Origin: Bacteroidales bacterium
GTDB taxonomy: Bacteria; Bacteroidota; Bacteroidia; Bacteroidales; UBA7332
NCBI GenBank assembly: GCA_028687995.1
Contig: JAQTZA010000012.1
Span: forward strand, 53,901 to 117,900
DNA length: 64,000 bases
Direction: 5' to 3'
Within the stretch, counting starts at the first letter, position 1, and each line of letters begins with the position of its first letter. Below are positions 16,479 through 26,588 of the stretch, in pieces. The notes under the pieces were generated by a model. The model had not been told where the DNA came from, ran no database searches, and was given only the letters and a program-made list of their open reading frames with translations. The position numbers were made by a program, and so were the translations under genes.

Positions 16479-17570
16479 CTATTCCTTGAAATAGTTGTCT
16501 AACATTGCTTTGGCAGCTACGAATGAGCTGATTTCTCCGTTTAAAACTCTCTTCTCCATCACTTTTAGATCGTGCTGTATGTCACTATTTTTGAAAAAAT
16601 GATTTTTCAACTGTTCGTGGATAGTTTCATACATCCAATATTTTGATTGTTCCTTACGACGATGTTCGAAATAACCATTCTCTTTTGCGAAATGGATGTA
16701 TTGATATACCATTTCCCAAATTTCTGAGATTCCAGTTTTGTAGTAGCCCGAATAGGTTAAAACAATAGGTGTCCATCCTGATTGCGTCTCAGGGAAAAGG
16801 TGTAAGGCATTTCTGTATTGTGCTTGTGCTAATTGTGCTTTTTCAATGTTGCTTCCGTCTGCTTTGTTGATGACAATGCCATCAGCAAGTTCCATAATTC
16901 CTCTTTTTATACCTTGTAACTCGTCGCCAGTACCGGGTACTTGTAGTAGCATAAAGAAGTCAACCATAGAATGAACTGCCGTTTCAGATTGTCCCACGCC
17001 CACAGTCTCTACAAATATGGTGTCAAAACCAGCTGCTTCACACAATACGATTGTTTCGCGCGTCTTTCGCGCTACTCCACCTAGTGAACCTGCCGCTGGG
17101 GAAGGACGAATAAATGCATTTTTTTGGACTGAAAGATCCTCCATACGTGTTTTGTCTCCCAGAATACTTCCTCTTGATCGCTCACTACTTGGATCGATGG
17201 CCAAAACGGCCAGTTTTTTTCCTTGACTCAAGAGATGCATCCCAAATGTATCAATGGAGGTGCTTTTCCCAGCACCGGGTACGCCCGTGATGCCTATCCG
17301 TATTGATTTTCCTGTATATGGTAGGCATTTTTCGATAATCTCTTGAGCCAATAGTTGATGCTCCGTTTTGGAACTTTCGACCAATGTAACTGCTTGACTC
17401 AGGAGTGTGATGTCACCACGAAGAATACCAGCAACATATTCATCAGGTGTGAAATGTTTTTTCTTTTGGCGAAGTTTATTGAGGTAGGGGTTGATGCTCG
17501 GTGGTTGAGGAATTCCTTTATTTACCGTCAATCCATTGTATTTTTCGTTGTTCTCTATGTGCTCCATCAA
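16479..17570 (-). CDS. meaB: Methylmalonyl-CoA mutase-associated GTPase MeaB
   Basis: G3E-family P-loop GTPase that chaperones adenosylcobalamin-dependent methylmalonyl-CoA mutase. 363 residues, slightly longer than the usual 320-330 because of an N-terminal extension of about 40 residues. Motifs: GVPGAGKSTSID (Walker A), LAIDPSSERSRGSILGDKTRM, FVETVGVGQSE (switch), and INKADGSN for guanine specificity. Its presence implies the B12-dependent succinate-propionate pathway, common in Bacteroidales. It is the last gene of the rlmN-DUF4837-pdxA-meaB run. Two adjacent ATGs (17570, 17567) could both serve as start. Confidence 0.93.
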   Translation of the reverse strand: MMEHIENNEKYNGLTVNKGIPQPPSINPYLNKLRQKKKHFTPDEYVAGILRGDITLLSQAVTLVESSKTEHQLLAQEIIEKCLPYTGKSIRIGITGVPGAGKSTSIDTFGMHLLSQGKKLAVLAIDPSSERSRGSILGDKTRMEDLSVQKNAFIRPSPAAGSLGGVARKTRETIVLCEAAGFDTIFVETVGVGQSETAVHSMVDFFMLLQVPGTGDELQGIKRGIMELADGIVINKADGSNIEKAQLAQAQYRNALHLFPETQSGWTPIVLTYSGYYKTGISEIWEMVYQYIHFAKENGYFEHRRKEQSKYWMYETIHEQLKNHFFKNSDIQHDLKVMEKRVLNGEISSFVAAKAMLDNYFKE

Positions 17571-17635
17571 TTGCGAACGATTAATTATAACTTCGCTAAA
17601 TAAATTTCAATTTATATTATTGATTAAATAATCTA

Positions 17636-18733
17636 TCAATCAGCATGTTCTTCTTTCAAGTTCAGCTTTTCGTTGTCGTTTCCTTTTTCAAAATATTGTT
17701 TGCGTAAAGGGTTTTTCCGAGCTTCATTATATCGAATACGAGCACGAAAGACATCAATTGCCATGTAAAGTGCTTGTAGAAAAGACTCTTCTGAAGCAAT
17801 ATTTTTGCTCGCAATATCGTATGCAGTCCCGTGTGCAGGAGATGTGCGGATAATGGGTAATCCTGCGGTATAGTTTACTCCTAAATCCATAGCGATGGTT
17901 TTGAATGGCGCTAAACCTTGATCGTGAAACATTGCTAAAACACCATCAAATTTGGTAAATTGCCCTGATCCAAAGAATCCATCAGCTGGGTACGGGCCGA
18001 AAGTCAATATACCTTTTTCTTGTGACTCTTTCAATGCAGGAATAATTGTCTCAATCTCTTCGTTGCCAATTACACCACCGTCACCGGCATGTGGATTTAG
18101 AGCGAGGACAGCAATTCTTGGCTTCTGAATTCCAAAATCCATTGCCAATGTCTTGCTAAATGCTTTTATTTTATTAACCAGATCATCTTTGGTAATGGAC
18201 GAAGCCACTGATGAGAGAGGAATATGTCCAGTGACCAAAGCAACGCGCAGGTTATCTTTGATGAGAATCATCATCGCCTTGCTTTCGTTTCCTAATTTCT
18301 GCTCCAAAAATTCGGTATGACCGGGGAATTTGAACGTCTCGGATTGAATGGTTTCTTTGTTAATAGGAGATGTGAGAAGTACATCGAATAAACCGTTAGC
18401 ATATTCATCTGTCGCTTTTGTTAAGGATGCTAGAGCCGCTTCTCCAGATGTTTGAGTTGCTTTGCCTATTTCTACCTTTGTCTCTTCGTCACCGCAATTT
18501 ACAATATTGATCCGATTATCAGCCGCTTCGCTTGCGGAATTAATAATGCTGTAATTGAAAGAGGGGATTTCTAACATTTTACGATGATAGCCCATCACTT
18601 TTGGCGAACCATATAGAATGGGCGTACAAATTTCTAAAATAGCTGGGTTTGATATTACTTTTAATAATACTTCGTATCCAATACCATTAATATCACCTTG
18701 GGTGATTCCCACTTTTATTTTTTTCTCTTGCAT
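17636..18733 (-). CDS. pdxA: 4-hydroxythreonine-4-phosphate dehydrogenase
   Basis: NAD-dependent oxidation of 4-phosphohydroxy-L-threonine in pyridoxal-phosphate synthesis (DXP-dependent route). 365 residues. It opens KIKVGITQGDINGIGYEV, carries the metal-binding PGHTEFLEQ, VTGHIPLSSV and FHDQGLAPFKTI segments and the RTSPAHGTAYDIA motif near the end. The C-terminal 25 residues are a charged extension. It lies 27 bp after the DUF4837 gene and 65 bp ahead of meaB on the same strand. Confidence 0.95.
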   Translation of the reverse strand: MQEKKIKVGITQGDINGIGYEVLLKVISNPAILEICTPILYGSPKVMGYHRKMLEIPSFNYSIINSASEAADNRINIVNCGDEETKVEIGKATQTSGEAALASLTKATDEYANGLFDVLLTSPINKETIQSETFKFPGHTEFLEQKLGNESKAMMILIKDNLRVALVTGHIPLSSVASSITKDDLVNKIKAFSKTLAMDFGIQKPRIAVLALNPHAGDGGVIGNEEIETIIPALKESQEKGILTFGPYPADGFFGSGQFTKFDGVLAMFHDQGLAPFKTIAMDLGVNYTAGLPIIRTSPAHGTAYDIASKNIASEESFLQALYMAIDVFRARIRYNEARKNPLRKQYFEKGNDNEKLNLKEEHAD

Positions 18734-18760
18734 GAGTTCTTCTGTTTTACTAAGATAAGT

Positions 18761-19792
18761 TTATTTGCTTTTCTCCACATCTAGTGGAAGAGATTCTGTT
18801 GCTAAATCTCCTGGTAATTTCAATGTGTAGAGTACCGCTTCGAGTCTTCTAATTAAATTTCGTTTACCCATTTCTGGAGCGAAAACAAAACCTTCAACGG
18901 TTACAATTCGTTGATTTTTCTCATCTAAGCGTGATTGAGAGATGAATGGGCCACCCATCATATCGTGTTCCATTTGCCACAAGCCACCTATTTGAACGCA
19001 AAATTTTCCGTTTACTTCTATCGTATCGCAAATGACTGGAGCTCGATATTCTGTTGCCATATAAGAGCCTTTTGGCGCACCAGTGATATATTGTTTTAAT
19101 ATTGAATCGCGCATCATCAGTAGATGGTCTCTAGAAAAATCATTTTTCGATTTGTATGGAAAAGAATACACCACCACATCCGAACGACCTTTTACCCCTT
19201 GATTTGAAATCCATAGAAAATCTTTTCCCACTTTGGTATATTTGACATCACCCGGAACGAGTAGCTCAACATCCATCTGCTTTTTCAGATCAGTTAATAT
19301 CTGAGTATTATGTTTTTCTTGAAGTGTTGCAAAAGCTCTATTTAATTCACATTTATTGAAGAAATTCACAATTCCTCGTTGTCTTTTAGTCAATCCTTCT
19401 TTGAGTGTAGCTGCGTCGGGTGCATTTACATGTAGCACCATTTGATTATTTGCCCACACATTTTCTTCGTAGCTAAACCCAATTCGAGTGTAGATATTTG
19501 ATAACGTGACAATCACAATATTTCTAACAGGGTGTAGTAAGTTGTCGAAATGAGCAGGATCAACAGATGATATTTTGTAGCTCGGTTCCGATTGTGGTAA
19601 AAACGGAATATCGCTTGATAGTTCTTCACGAATAGCGTCACCTGCTTCGCCTTTCCACGCATTTTTGTCCATTACCACCAACACTTCGTAAGGGACTCCT
19701 GTAGAATTCGGGATAAAAGATTTGCCGTTATTACATGAAACTGCAGCAAGAATCATAAGAAACAGAAAAGATAATTTATAAGTTGTCTTCAT
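18761..19792 (-). CDS. DUF4837-family lipoprotein
   Basis: A 343-residue putative lipoprotein: a hydrophobic signal followed by the lipobox LAAVSC with Cys20 as the lipidation site, then NNGKS. The rest has the features I associate with the Bacteroidota-restricted DUF4837 family: an opening PYEVLVVMDKNAWKGEAGD, RNIVIVTLSN, and EGFVFAPEMGKRNLIRRLEA near the end. The function is unknown. Its place between rlmN and pdxA does not reveal a role. Confidence 0.72.
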   Translation of the reverse strand: MKTTYKLSFLFLMILAAVSCNNGKSFIPNSTGVPYEVLVVMDKNAWKGEAGDAIREELSSDIPFLPQSEPSYKISSVDPAHFDNLLHPVRNIVIVTLSNIYTRIGFSYEENVWANNQMVLHVNAPDAATLKEGLTKRQRGIVNFFNKCELNRAFATLQEKHNTQILTDLKKQMDVELLVPGDVKYTKVGKDFLWISNQGVKGRSDVVVYSFPYKSKNDFSRDHLLMMRDSILKQYITGAPKGSYMATEYRAPVICDTIEVNGKFCVQIGGLWQMEHDMMGGPFISQSRLDEKNQRIVTVEGFVFAPEMGKRNLIRRLEAVLYTLKLPGDLATESLPLDVEKSK

Positions 19793-19874
19793 GATTTGAT
19801 GATTGTTATTGATTAAATCTTCTAAAAAAGAGCTTCAAAAAAAATGAGTTACTAAAGTAGGTAAAAATTGCGAA

Positions 19875-20915
19875 TTACTCAAGAATATCGGTCTCCTTTT
19901 TCGTTTTTGTGGATGATAACATACCACAAGCCGCAAAAATATCTTCTCCACGCGATGAACGAATTGTCGTGGTCAATCCATGCTTATTGAGGTAATCTTT
20001 GAAGTCATCCATCGTCTGATTATCAGATGTTTGAAGTGGTATGTTTGGTATTGCGTGAAACCGAATCAAATTAACACGGCAATCTAATCCTTTCAATATT
20101 TTAACCAACTCTTTTGCATGAATTGGAGAATCGTTCAACCCTTTGAACATAATATATTCAAAAGAGAGGCGTCTTTGCTTCGAAAAATCATAATTCTTGA
20201 GCAATTCAATCAGATCTCTTGAAGGGAAAGCCTTTTCAACTGGCATAATTGTTAAGCGCTCAGAAGGAAAAGGTGAATGCAAACTGACTGCTAAATGGCA
20301 ACTACTCTCTTCTAGAAAACGCTCCAATCCTTTTTTTGCACCGATAGTAGAGACTGTAATTCGTTTAGGACTCCAACCATAACCCCACGGTTGAGTAAGA
20401 ATGTCAAGTACCTTAAATACCTCTTCCGGATTATCCAATGGTTCACCCATACCCATGAATACGAGATTAGTCAGCTCATCATTTTGTGGTACGAATTGTA
20501 TTTGATTAATGATTTCGTTGGCGGTTAAATGTCCGTTAAATCCCATTTTTCCTGTCATACAAAAGAGACAATTCATTTTGCAGCCTACTTGAGAGGAGAC
20601 ACACAAAGTGGCACGCTCTTTTTCTGGTATAAAAACAGTTTCGATGAATTGATTTTTTCTTGTTTCGAACAGATATTTTACCGTTCCGTCTTTTGATTTT
20701 TGAAGTGAAGCTGGTGCAATATTACCGATTTCGTAAGATTCATTTAGTAACGCACGACTTTTTAAAGACAAGTTGGTCATATTGTCTATTTGGGTTACTT
20801 TTTTGTGGTAAAGCCATTCACAGATTTGTTTTGCAGTGAATGTTGGTAATCCTAATGATTTAATTATGTCTGTCAATTCGGGAAGAGTTTTCCCTAATAG
20901 TGGTTCTTTTGTCAT
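19875..20915 (-). CDS. rlmN: Dual-specificity 23S rRNA/tRNA (adenine-C2)-methyltransferase
   Basis: Radical-SAM enzyme making m2A2503 in 23S rRNA and m2A37 in some tRNAs. 346 residues, family length. The 4Fe-4S motif is VGCKMNCLFC (CxxxCxxC); FMGMGEPLDN and SLHSPFPSERLTIMPV are typical; the second methyl-carrying Cys lies in the C-terminal FAACGML, and the catalytic set is complete. Its start ATG at 20915 is followed by PLLGKTLPELTDIIKSLGLP. It begins a same-strand run with three further genes. Confidence 0.95.
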   Translation of the reverse strand: MTKEPLLGKTLPELTDIIKSLGLPTFTAKQICEWLYHKKVTQIDNMTNLSLKSRALLNESYEIGNIAPASLQKSKDGTVKYLFETRKNQFIETVFIPEKERATLCVSSQVGCKMNCLFCMTGKMGFNGHLTANEIINQIQFVPQNDELTNLVFMGMGEPLDNPEEVFKVLDILTQPWGYGWSPKRITVSTIGAKKGLERFLEESSCHLAVSLHSPFPSERLTIMPVEKAFPSRDLIELLKNYDFSKQRRLSFEYIMFKGLNDSPIHAKELVKILKGLDCRVNLIRFHAIPNIPLQTSDNQTMDDFKDYLNKHGLTTTIRSSRGEDIFAACGMLSSTKTKKETDILE

Positions 20916-21043
20916 TTAAAATTGCATTGAAAATAAGCTGTTTTTGATTTTCGAGAATAGAACGTGGAACATGTTTGCGTCTTATCTTGAAGTGGCAAAG
21001 GTACGAAGTTTTTCCCATAAAAAGTAAGTTATGCTTTTTGCTC

Positions 21044-21090
21044 AAATGAAAACGAGGATGCTACTTGATGTAGCATCCTCGTTTTCATTT
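21044..21090 (-). terminator. Terminator of the coaX-ppiD operon
   Basis: Perfect 21-bp stem: left arm 21044-21064, right arm 21070-21090, 5-nt loop, beginning 15 nt after the ppiD-like stop on the minus strand. The core contains GAGGATGCTAC; the outer part is A/T-rich and supplies the U-rich 3' side. Confidence 0.8.
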
Positions 21091-21104
21091 TTGCTTTTTA
21101 GAAA

Positions 21105-23240
21105 TTAATAGAAACGAATGCGATTGTCATCAATTTTAGCATCTTTCTTTAAAGTCTCCATCATTTGATACATCAAACGATACATGTAATTTCCCTTTAA
21201 ATTGTTGATTTCATTTTTGACATCAAATTTGCCATTGTTCATCACTTCGTTTGTAACTGTCAAAACATAAACACCATTTTTGCCTTTTACAGGACCAGTT
21301 AATTGACCTTTAGCACTGTATGGAGCTATACCACAGAGTGAAGGCTCGTTGCCAACTCCTGTGATTTGGGTAGTGCTAAATCCAACGAATTTGGCTGTGT
21401 CGATACGGCTGTTCATTGCTTGAGCATAACCACTTAAAGAAGTGATATTTTTAGCTTTCAAATCAGCAATAATCTTTTCTGCTTTTTTATCAATTAGAAT
21501 TTCTGCTTTCAACCGATCTTTTACCATATCAAGCGGAGTGTATCCTTTTTCTACAACATCCACCAAAGCAGCGACTACCAATTGATTTTTAATTTCAAAT
21601 ATGGTTGAAACATCTCCTTTTGATGCATTGAAAACCCAATGAATTACAGTACGTGCATCGCGAACATCACCTAGATTATATTCATTTGTTCCGACGCTTG
21701 GATTGCTAAGTACTGTGTAACCAGCTTTCGTTGCATTTTCTTCGAATGAAGCAGCACTGTTATTTTTGATAATGTATTGACTCAAATTGCCGAACAAAGT
21801 TCCTGAAGTCTTTTTGCTAGGAATTACTTCGTTGATAATGGCAGCCAATTTCACTTTTGCCACTGGTGCAGTTTTGTTTGTAACTTGTATGATTTCGTAT
21901 CCGTTCATGGTTTTGATTTTAGTAAAACCATTTACAGGAGTGTTGAAACAAGCATCTTTAAATTCTACACTAATGCCTTTGGCTGCTGCCTCTTCATTGA
22001 ACCAGCCAAAATCACCACCAGTTTTGCCATTTTGAGCTGCTGAAAATTTGGCGGATAAGGTAGCGAAATCACTACCATTTTGCAATGCATTCATCAAGCT
22101 ATCAGCTAGTTGATTGTTTTTTGCATCGTCTGCACCAGCTACAAGTATGTGACGGGCTTTTACCGAATCAGCAGCTGCTGTTTTTGCCATGATGCGGTAC
22201 ATTGAATACGTAGTCTTGTCTAAGATTGGGCCATAGACTTCACCAACTGCGCCATTTGCTGCAAATGCTTTGATCGATATTGGCAATGAACGAACAGCTG
22301 TGTAGATATCAGAGTATTGTTCGTCAGAATTTTCGTTTACAACGTCAGCAACGTTTGCCGAAGTAGAGAATTCTTGTTTCAAAGCGTTAATTTTATCAGC
22401 CGTTTCTTGCAAATCTGCTTGGCTCGGTCCAACTGGTACAGTAATATATTTCACCGAACGAGTTTCATTTTGTTTGAAGCTCTCTTTGCGTTTATCGTAA
22501 AGCGCAGTTAATTCACTTTTTGAAACCTCAATTGTGCTGTCGGCAATAGTGAAATATGGTTGAACAGCATATACAAAGTCAACATTCTTTTGGTTGCCAT
22601 CAAATGTAGATTTGGCCTCCAATGAGTTTGGTGAAACAGCTTTTGCAAGCAACATACTATATTTCTCTTCTATTTTTTGTTGTTTGATGGTTTTCACCCA
22701 ATATGCCCAATATTTTTTCAATTCAACAATTTGAGTAGCTTGTTCCGCAGTGTATTTGTCTGTTGTCTGGTCGTTTACCACTTTCAGGAAATTGTACAAA
22801 ATAGCTTTGTCAAACATGCCAGTGTTTGGATTAACAAACATGCGTAATCGCTGAATCATTGGAGAGATGTGTTCGCCTTGAATCAGATCAGCCAACTCTT
22901 CTGCTGATACTGTAATACCAGCCTCTTTGGCTTGAGTTTCGATGATTGACTCGCGAATAAGACTTTCGTAAACTGATTCACGAATATTTGAAACATACTC
23001 TTCAGGTAAAGTCGTTTGTCCACTCTCCATTTTGTAAACTGAGGTCAGTTCATCAATTCTTGCTTGGAATTCGGCAGAAGAGACTGATTTCCCATCGACA
23101 GTAACAACTTTGTCTTTAGCTTGACGGAAGAAGGTAGATCCGGAGTTTAAAAAGTCTCCAATAATGAAAGCAAACAAAGCTAGTCCAATGATACCCACTA
23201 AGAGGCCGGCTCTGCTTCTAATTTTTTCTAATGTAGCCAT
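21105..23240 (-). CDS. Membrane-anchored parvulin-type peptidyl-prolyl isomerase (PpiD/SurA-like)
   Basis: A 711-residue chaperone-foldase. One N-terminal membrane anchor (GLLVGIIGLALFAFIIGDF, residues 13-31) is followed by a SurA-N-like helical region (VTVDGKSVSSAEFQARIDEL), a coiled linker, a parvulin domain at about 345-450 (VKARHILVAGADD, then GGDFGWFNEE) and a second, less conserved parvulin-like region. It acts at the periplasmic face on newly exported outer-membrane proteins. It is last in the coaX/barrel/TPR/LptC/CNNM operon, after a 103-bp gap, and closed by a strong terminator. Confidence 0.85.
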   Translation of the reverse strand: MATLEKIRSRAGLLVGIIGLALFAFIIGDFLNSGSTFFRQAKDKVVTVDGKSVSSAEFQARIDELTSVYKMESGQTTLPEEYVSNIRESVYESLIRESIIETQAKEAGITVSAEELADLIQGEHISPMIQRLRMFVNPNTGMFDKAILYNFLKVVNDQTTDKYTAEQATQIVELKKYWAYWVKTIKQQKIEEKYSMLLAKAVSPNSLEAKSTFDGNQKNVDFVYAVQPYFTIADSTIEVSKSELTALYDKRKESFKQNETRSVKYITVPVGPSQADLQETADKINALKQEFSTSANVADVVNENSDEQYSDIYTAVRSLPISIKAFAANGAVGEVYGPILDKTTYSMYRIMAKTAAADSVKARHILVAGADDAKNNQLADSLMNALQNGSDFATLSAKFSAAQNGKTGGDFGWFNEEAAAKGISVEFKDACFNTPVNGFTKIKTMNGYEIIQVTNKTAPVAKVKLAAIINEVIPSKKTSGTLFGNLSQYIIKNNSAASFEENATKAGYTVLSNPSVGTNEYNLGDVRDARTVIHWVFNASKGDVSTIFEIKNQLVVAALVDVVEKGYTPLDMVKDRLKAEILIDKKAEKIIADLKAKNITSLSGYAQAMNSRIDTAKFVGFSTTQITGVGNEPSLCGIAPYSAKGQLTGPVKGKNGVYVLTVTNEVMNNGKFDVKNEINNLKGNYMYRLMYQMMETLKKDAKIDDNRIRFY

Positions 23241-23343
23241 TTATTTCTGAAAATGATTTGGTTAATAATATCCCTTTTTGAGAGAGCACGAAGATACAAA
23301 AAATGCGATGATTACAAATAAAGCTGTGAAAAAAAATGAAATA

Positions 23344-24600
23344 TTAGTTGATTTTTAATTTGATGAGGTCAATTCTGGTCGATGAAACCTTTAATATCTT
23401 GAAGCTGAACGACTCAATGTTGATTGTTTCGTGTAATTGAGGAAATTGTTCGTGATGATTAAGTATGAACCCAGCAACTGTTGCATAAGCATCCGATTCA
23501 GGGATGTGAATATCAAATTTGTCGTTTATAGTGTCAATTTCTAATCGTCCAGAAAGGATGAATTCAGTATCGTTAATCTGACGCATCACGTAGGTGTTTG
23601 TGTCGTGTTCGTCTTCTATCTCTCCAAAGATTTCTTCTACAAGGTCTTCTAAGGTGACAATTCCTGCCATTCCACCAAATTCATCCACCACAGCAGCAAT
23701 GGTTTTTTTCTGAAGCATCAGCAATTTCATCAATTTGTTAGCAGCCATTGTCTCAGGAACGACCAATATTTGGTTGACTTTTGTATGCCAATCTGAGGGT
23801 TTACTAAACATTTCAGACGAATGAATATATCCTACAACATTGTCTAAATTCTCTTTGAAAACAATGATTTTTGAAAGCCCTGTTTCAATAAAAAGATTCA
23901 TCAACTCCTCCATCGAATCATTCCATTCCACAGCTACTACCTCGGTGCGAGGTACAATACAATCGCGAAGACGGATGTTGGAAAAATCGAGTGCATTTTG
24001 GAAAATCTTCACCTCAGTATCCAACATCGAATTGTCAAGCGAGTCATCGATGCTTTGTTGAATAAAAAAATCGAGATCCACTTTGCCGAATGTTCGTTTT
24101 TCGCCCAACGCAGAGAGTTTTACACCAAACAGTTTTAAAATTAATTTCGAACATATAGAGGTGAATTTACTCAGTGGATAGAGGAGAATGTAGACGAAAT
24201 AAAGGGGGATTGCAAATATACTAAGTGATCGATTTGGATTGATTCTGAAGATAGTTTTGGGTAAAAATTCACCTGTAAATAGAATTAATAAAGTTGATAA
24301 AGCGGATTGAACCAATACAATTAAGAAGTCATTGGTAATTACTAAATTAATAACAGGCTCTAACCCTTGAGCCATCAGGATACTGAATATAACCAGAGCG
24401 ATGTTATTCCCTACCAAAAGTGTAGAGATAAATTGCTCCGAATGATTGTAGAAAAGATTGAGAATAATGCCAGAAATATTGTTTTTCTTTTTGTCTAGCT
24501 CAAAACGTAATTTGTTTGAAGATACGAATGCGATCTCCATTCCAGAGAAGAATCCCGAGAGAATTAAAGCAATAATGATATAGGTTATATTACTATCCAT
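23344..24600 (-). CDS. CNNM/CBS/CorC-HlyC domain membrane protein (hemolysin family)
   Basis: A 418-residue inner-membrane protein. DUF21 (CNNM) membrane domain at about 1-190, opening SGFFSGMEIAFVSSNKL; a CBS pair at about 205-325, containing RDCIVPRTEVVAVEW and ending VDEFGGMAGIVTLEDLVEE; then IFGEIEDEHD and a CorC/HlyC C-terminal domain. Relatives take part in Mg2+/Co2+ handling; the name hemolysin is historical. GldE of gliding Bacteroidota is a close relative, but no other gliding gene is visible. The start lies 2 bp after lptC, a tightly coupled pair. Confidence 0.87.
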   Translation of the reverse strand: MDSNITYIIIALILSGFFSGMEIAFVSSNKLRFELDKKKNNISGIILNLFYNHSEQFISTLLVGNNIALVIFSILMAQGLEPVINLVITNDFLIVLVQSALSTLLILFTGEFLPKTIFRINPNRSLSIFAIPLYFVYILLYPLSKFTSICSKLILKLFGVKLSALGEKRTFGKVDLDFFIQQSIDDSLDNSMLDTEVKIFQNALDFSNIRLRDCIVPRTEVVAVEWNDSMEELMNLFIETGLSKIIVFKENLDNVVGYIHSSEMFSKPSDWHTKVNQILVVPETMAANKLMKLLMLQKKTIAAVVDEFGGMAGIVTLEDLVEEIFGEIEDEHDTNTYVMRQINDTEFILSGRLEIDTINDKFDIHIPESDAYATVAGFILNHHEQFPQLHETINIESFSFKILKVSSTRIDLIKLKIN

Positions 24601-24602
24601 CT

Positions 24603-25208
24603 TTATGGTTGAGGTTCGCTGTTTGTATCGTCAACGTCGAAAATACCTTGCGTTTTGTGAATCAAATAGCGCGTCATTGATTCATTTGATTCAAATCCTA
24701 TGCCGGTGATGATGCGCTTTTGCTGTTCAATCTTAATAAATGAATCGGAATATATCTTCTGCAAAAATTGATCCCAATAGAGGTCTTCGGTTTCGAATTT
24801 TTCTCCCTGCAAATTTAATATTTTTACATTTTTCTTGAGGTGCCATAGTTTACGACCTTCAATAAAATAGGCAGAATCTGCCTTGATGCTAGCTTCAACA
24901 CGGAATATAGAGTCGAATTTTTCCACATAAATTCCCTTCGGAAAATACCAATATGGCTCATTTACTCGTTCGAATACAGACCATTCAGCTGTTACTAATC
25001 TATAACGTGTAATTCCTGAATCTGAAATTAGCGTCGAAACATTTTTTGTCAGTAAGGTCGGCACATGGGTCAAATCTTTGAATGATTTGATTGTCTCCTT
25101 TTTGTCCTCTTTGCAGGCCGTTAAACTAAGAAAGACAAGGACTATTAAACCAATAGTCCTTGTCTTATTCAATAATTTAAACTTGTTTATTGAAACGATG
25201 TTTCGCAT
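24603..25208 (-). CDS. lptC: LPS export periplasmic protein LptC (lipoprotein form)
   Basis: Member of the Lpt bridge that takes LPS from the inner-membrane LptBFG complex towards LptA and LptDE. 201 residues. A hydrophobic segment LIVLVFLSLTAC ends with a lipobox Cys32, as in many Bacteroidota LptC proteins that are lipid-anchored. The strand-rich body contains YRLVTAEWSVFER, YWYFPKGIYVEKFDS and KADSAYFIEGRKLWHLKKNV, matching the LptC fold. It sits 10 bp after the TPR gene. LptE is encoded about 5.7 kb away on the other strand. Confidence 0.83.
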   Translation of the reverse strand: MRNIVSINKFKLLNKTRTIGLIVLVFLSLTACKEDKKETIKSFKDLTHVPTLLTKNVSTLISDSGITRYRLVTAEWSVFERVNEPYWYFPKGIYVEKFDSIFRVEASIKADSAYFIEGRKLWHLKKNVKILNLQGEKFETEDLYWDQFLQKIYSDSFIKIEQQKRIITGIGFESNESMTRYLIHKTQGIFDVDDTNSEPQP

Positions 25209-25218
25209 TCGATACCTG

Positions 25219-26568
25219 TTATCTAACTACAGTTCGTTCGCCAATCCAACCACCAATAGTGATGACTTTTCCTTTCCCAAGTTCATTGTGCATAAATACC
25301 TCTTCTGAAGAAGGGAAATATTGACGGTAGATAGAGATTAATTTATTTGCTTCATCAGCAACCGATGGATCCACAGATTTTGCTTTTTCTAACTTGTCAA
25401 CCACTGCGTAATAAGCAGCTTTTGCCAACACAGGATCAGATGAAGAGTTTTTTGCATCTGAGGCATACATTTTGGCTATCAAAATATAGGCAGATCCGTT
25501 GTTAGGATTGGCATCAATCGATTTCAATGCATAACTGCGAGCACGAACCAATGATCTTTGGTCTAAAAGCAATACGGCAATGTTGAAGAAATAGTCAGCT
25601 TTATTTGCATTGTCATTTTCCAATGAAACAGCTTGCTCGAAATACTCAATCGCTTGATTTTGATTTCCTTTTTTCAATGCTAGACTTGCACAACCAACTG
25701 CCGATTCAGCGGTTGGTTCAATTTTGTGTGCGTAGGCCGATGCCGTGAAATAGGCCTCAATCTCTTTGCAATTAACTTTACGCATTAACGTGATTGCCGA
25801 TTTTAGCCATTCAATATTTGCTTTGTTTTCTTCAACCTTTGGCCCATAAAGTCCTTGTAGAGTTTTGCAATCTGCCGCACCACTTTGTGCAAAAGAAGCT
25901 TCAATCTCCTCTTTTACTTTCGAAATATACTCGTCATTAGATGAACTTCCACTTTTAGCCTCTAAATCGAGGTATTTTGAAACTTTCAAGAAATCGTTGA
26001 TGTATTTCTCTTTGTGTGTAGGATCTGTAGTGTATAATTGGTTTGAAAGAACCATGAAATAGTGGAACACGGTCAATTCAGTGCGTTCTTGCATTCCGTC
26101 CATCGATTGTTCGAGCCATTCGTATGCCTGTTTTTTCAACTTGTCGTCGGTTGCATAAGTGATGTAATCAATCGCTTTTCTTCCCAAAATCCATGGGGTC
26201 GGATATCTGGAATCTTCGCCATAGTATTTGATGCGTTGGTCATACACTGCCATCAATTTATCAATCAATGCTTTGCGTTTTGTTGCATCTTTTTCTTGCT
26301 CAATTTGCCAAGCAATGATTTTTACTCCATGAATGTAGATGTTGCGGGATGCTTGAGGACATTCTTTGTAAACACTCAACCAAAATTCATAAGCATCTTT
26401 GAAGTTTTGACTTTGCACGTATGTTGTGAAAAGACTTAAATTCTGTACACAACGAATGCTATCTTCTCCTTTTCCATAGCGGGAGCCATCGTCTACCCCT
26501 TTTTGTGCGAATGCATAGTTAAAGCCTAAAGTTACGATGAATGCTAAGGCTATCAGCTTTTTTTGCAT
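25219..26568 (-). CDS. Exported tetratricopeptide-repeat protein
   Basis: A 449-residue periplasmic or outer-membrane-associated protein with a cleavable signal (LIALAFIVTLGFNYAFA, residues 4-20). The body is helical; clear TPR units lie in the second half (about 290-410: AVGCASLALKKGNQNQAIEYF, NIAVLLLDQRSLVRARSYAL, NPNNGSAYILIAKMYA). It ends VITIGGWIGERTVVR, a conserved-looking tail. It is located between a barrel protein and LptC, so a part in outer-membrane assembly is a reasonable inference; no enzyme motif is present. Confidence 0.75.
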   Translation of the reverse strand: MQKKLIALAFIVTLGFNYAFAQKGVDDGSRYGKGEDSIRCVQNLSLFTTYVQSQNFKDAYEFWLSVYKECPQASRNIYIHGVKIIAWQIEQEKDATKRKALIDKLMAVYDQRIKYYGEDSRYPTPWILGRKAIDYITYATDDKLKKQAYEWLEQSMDGMQERTELTVFHYFMVLSNQLYTTDPTHKEKYINDFLKVSKYLDLEAKSGSSSNDEYISKVKEEIEASFAQSGAADCKTLQGLYGPKVEENKANIEWLKSAITLMRKVNCKEIEAYFTASAYAHKIEPTAESAVGCASLALKKGNQNQAIEYFEQAVSLENDNANKADYFFNIAVLLLDQRSLVRARSYALKSIDANPNNGSAYILIAKMYASDAKNSSSDPVLAKAAYYAVVDKLEKAKSVDPSVADEANKLISIYRQYFPSSEEVFMHNELGKGKVITIGGWIGERTVVR

Positions 26569-26588
26569 AGTTATAATAGTTATGTTAA

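Noticed and set aside
23344..24600. Haemolysin as the function of the CNNM/CBS gene
   Set aside because: The name is historical; domain content points to an ion-handling membrane protein and no cytolytic feature is visible.
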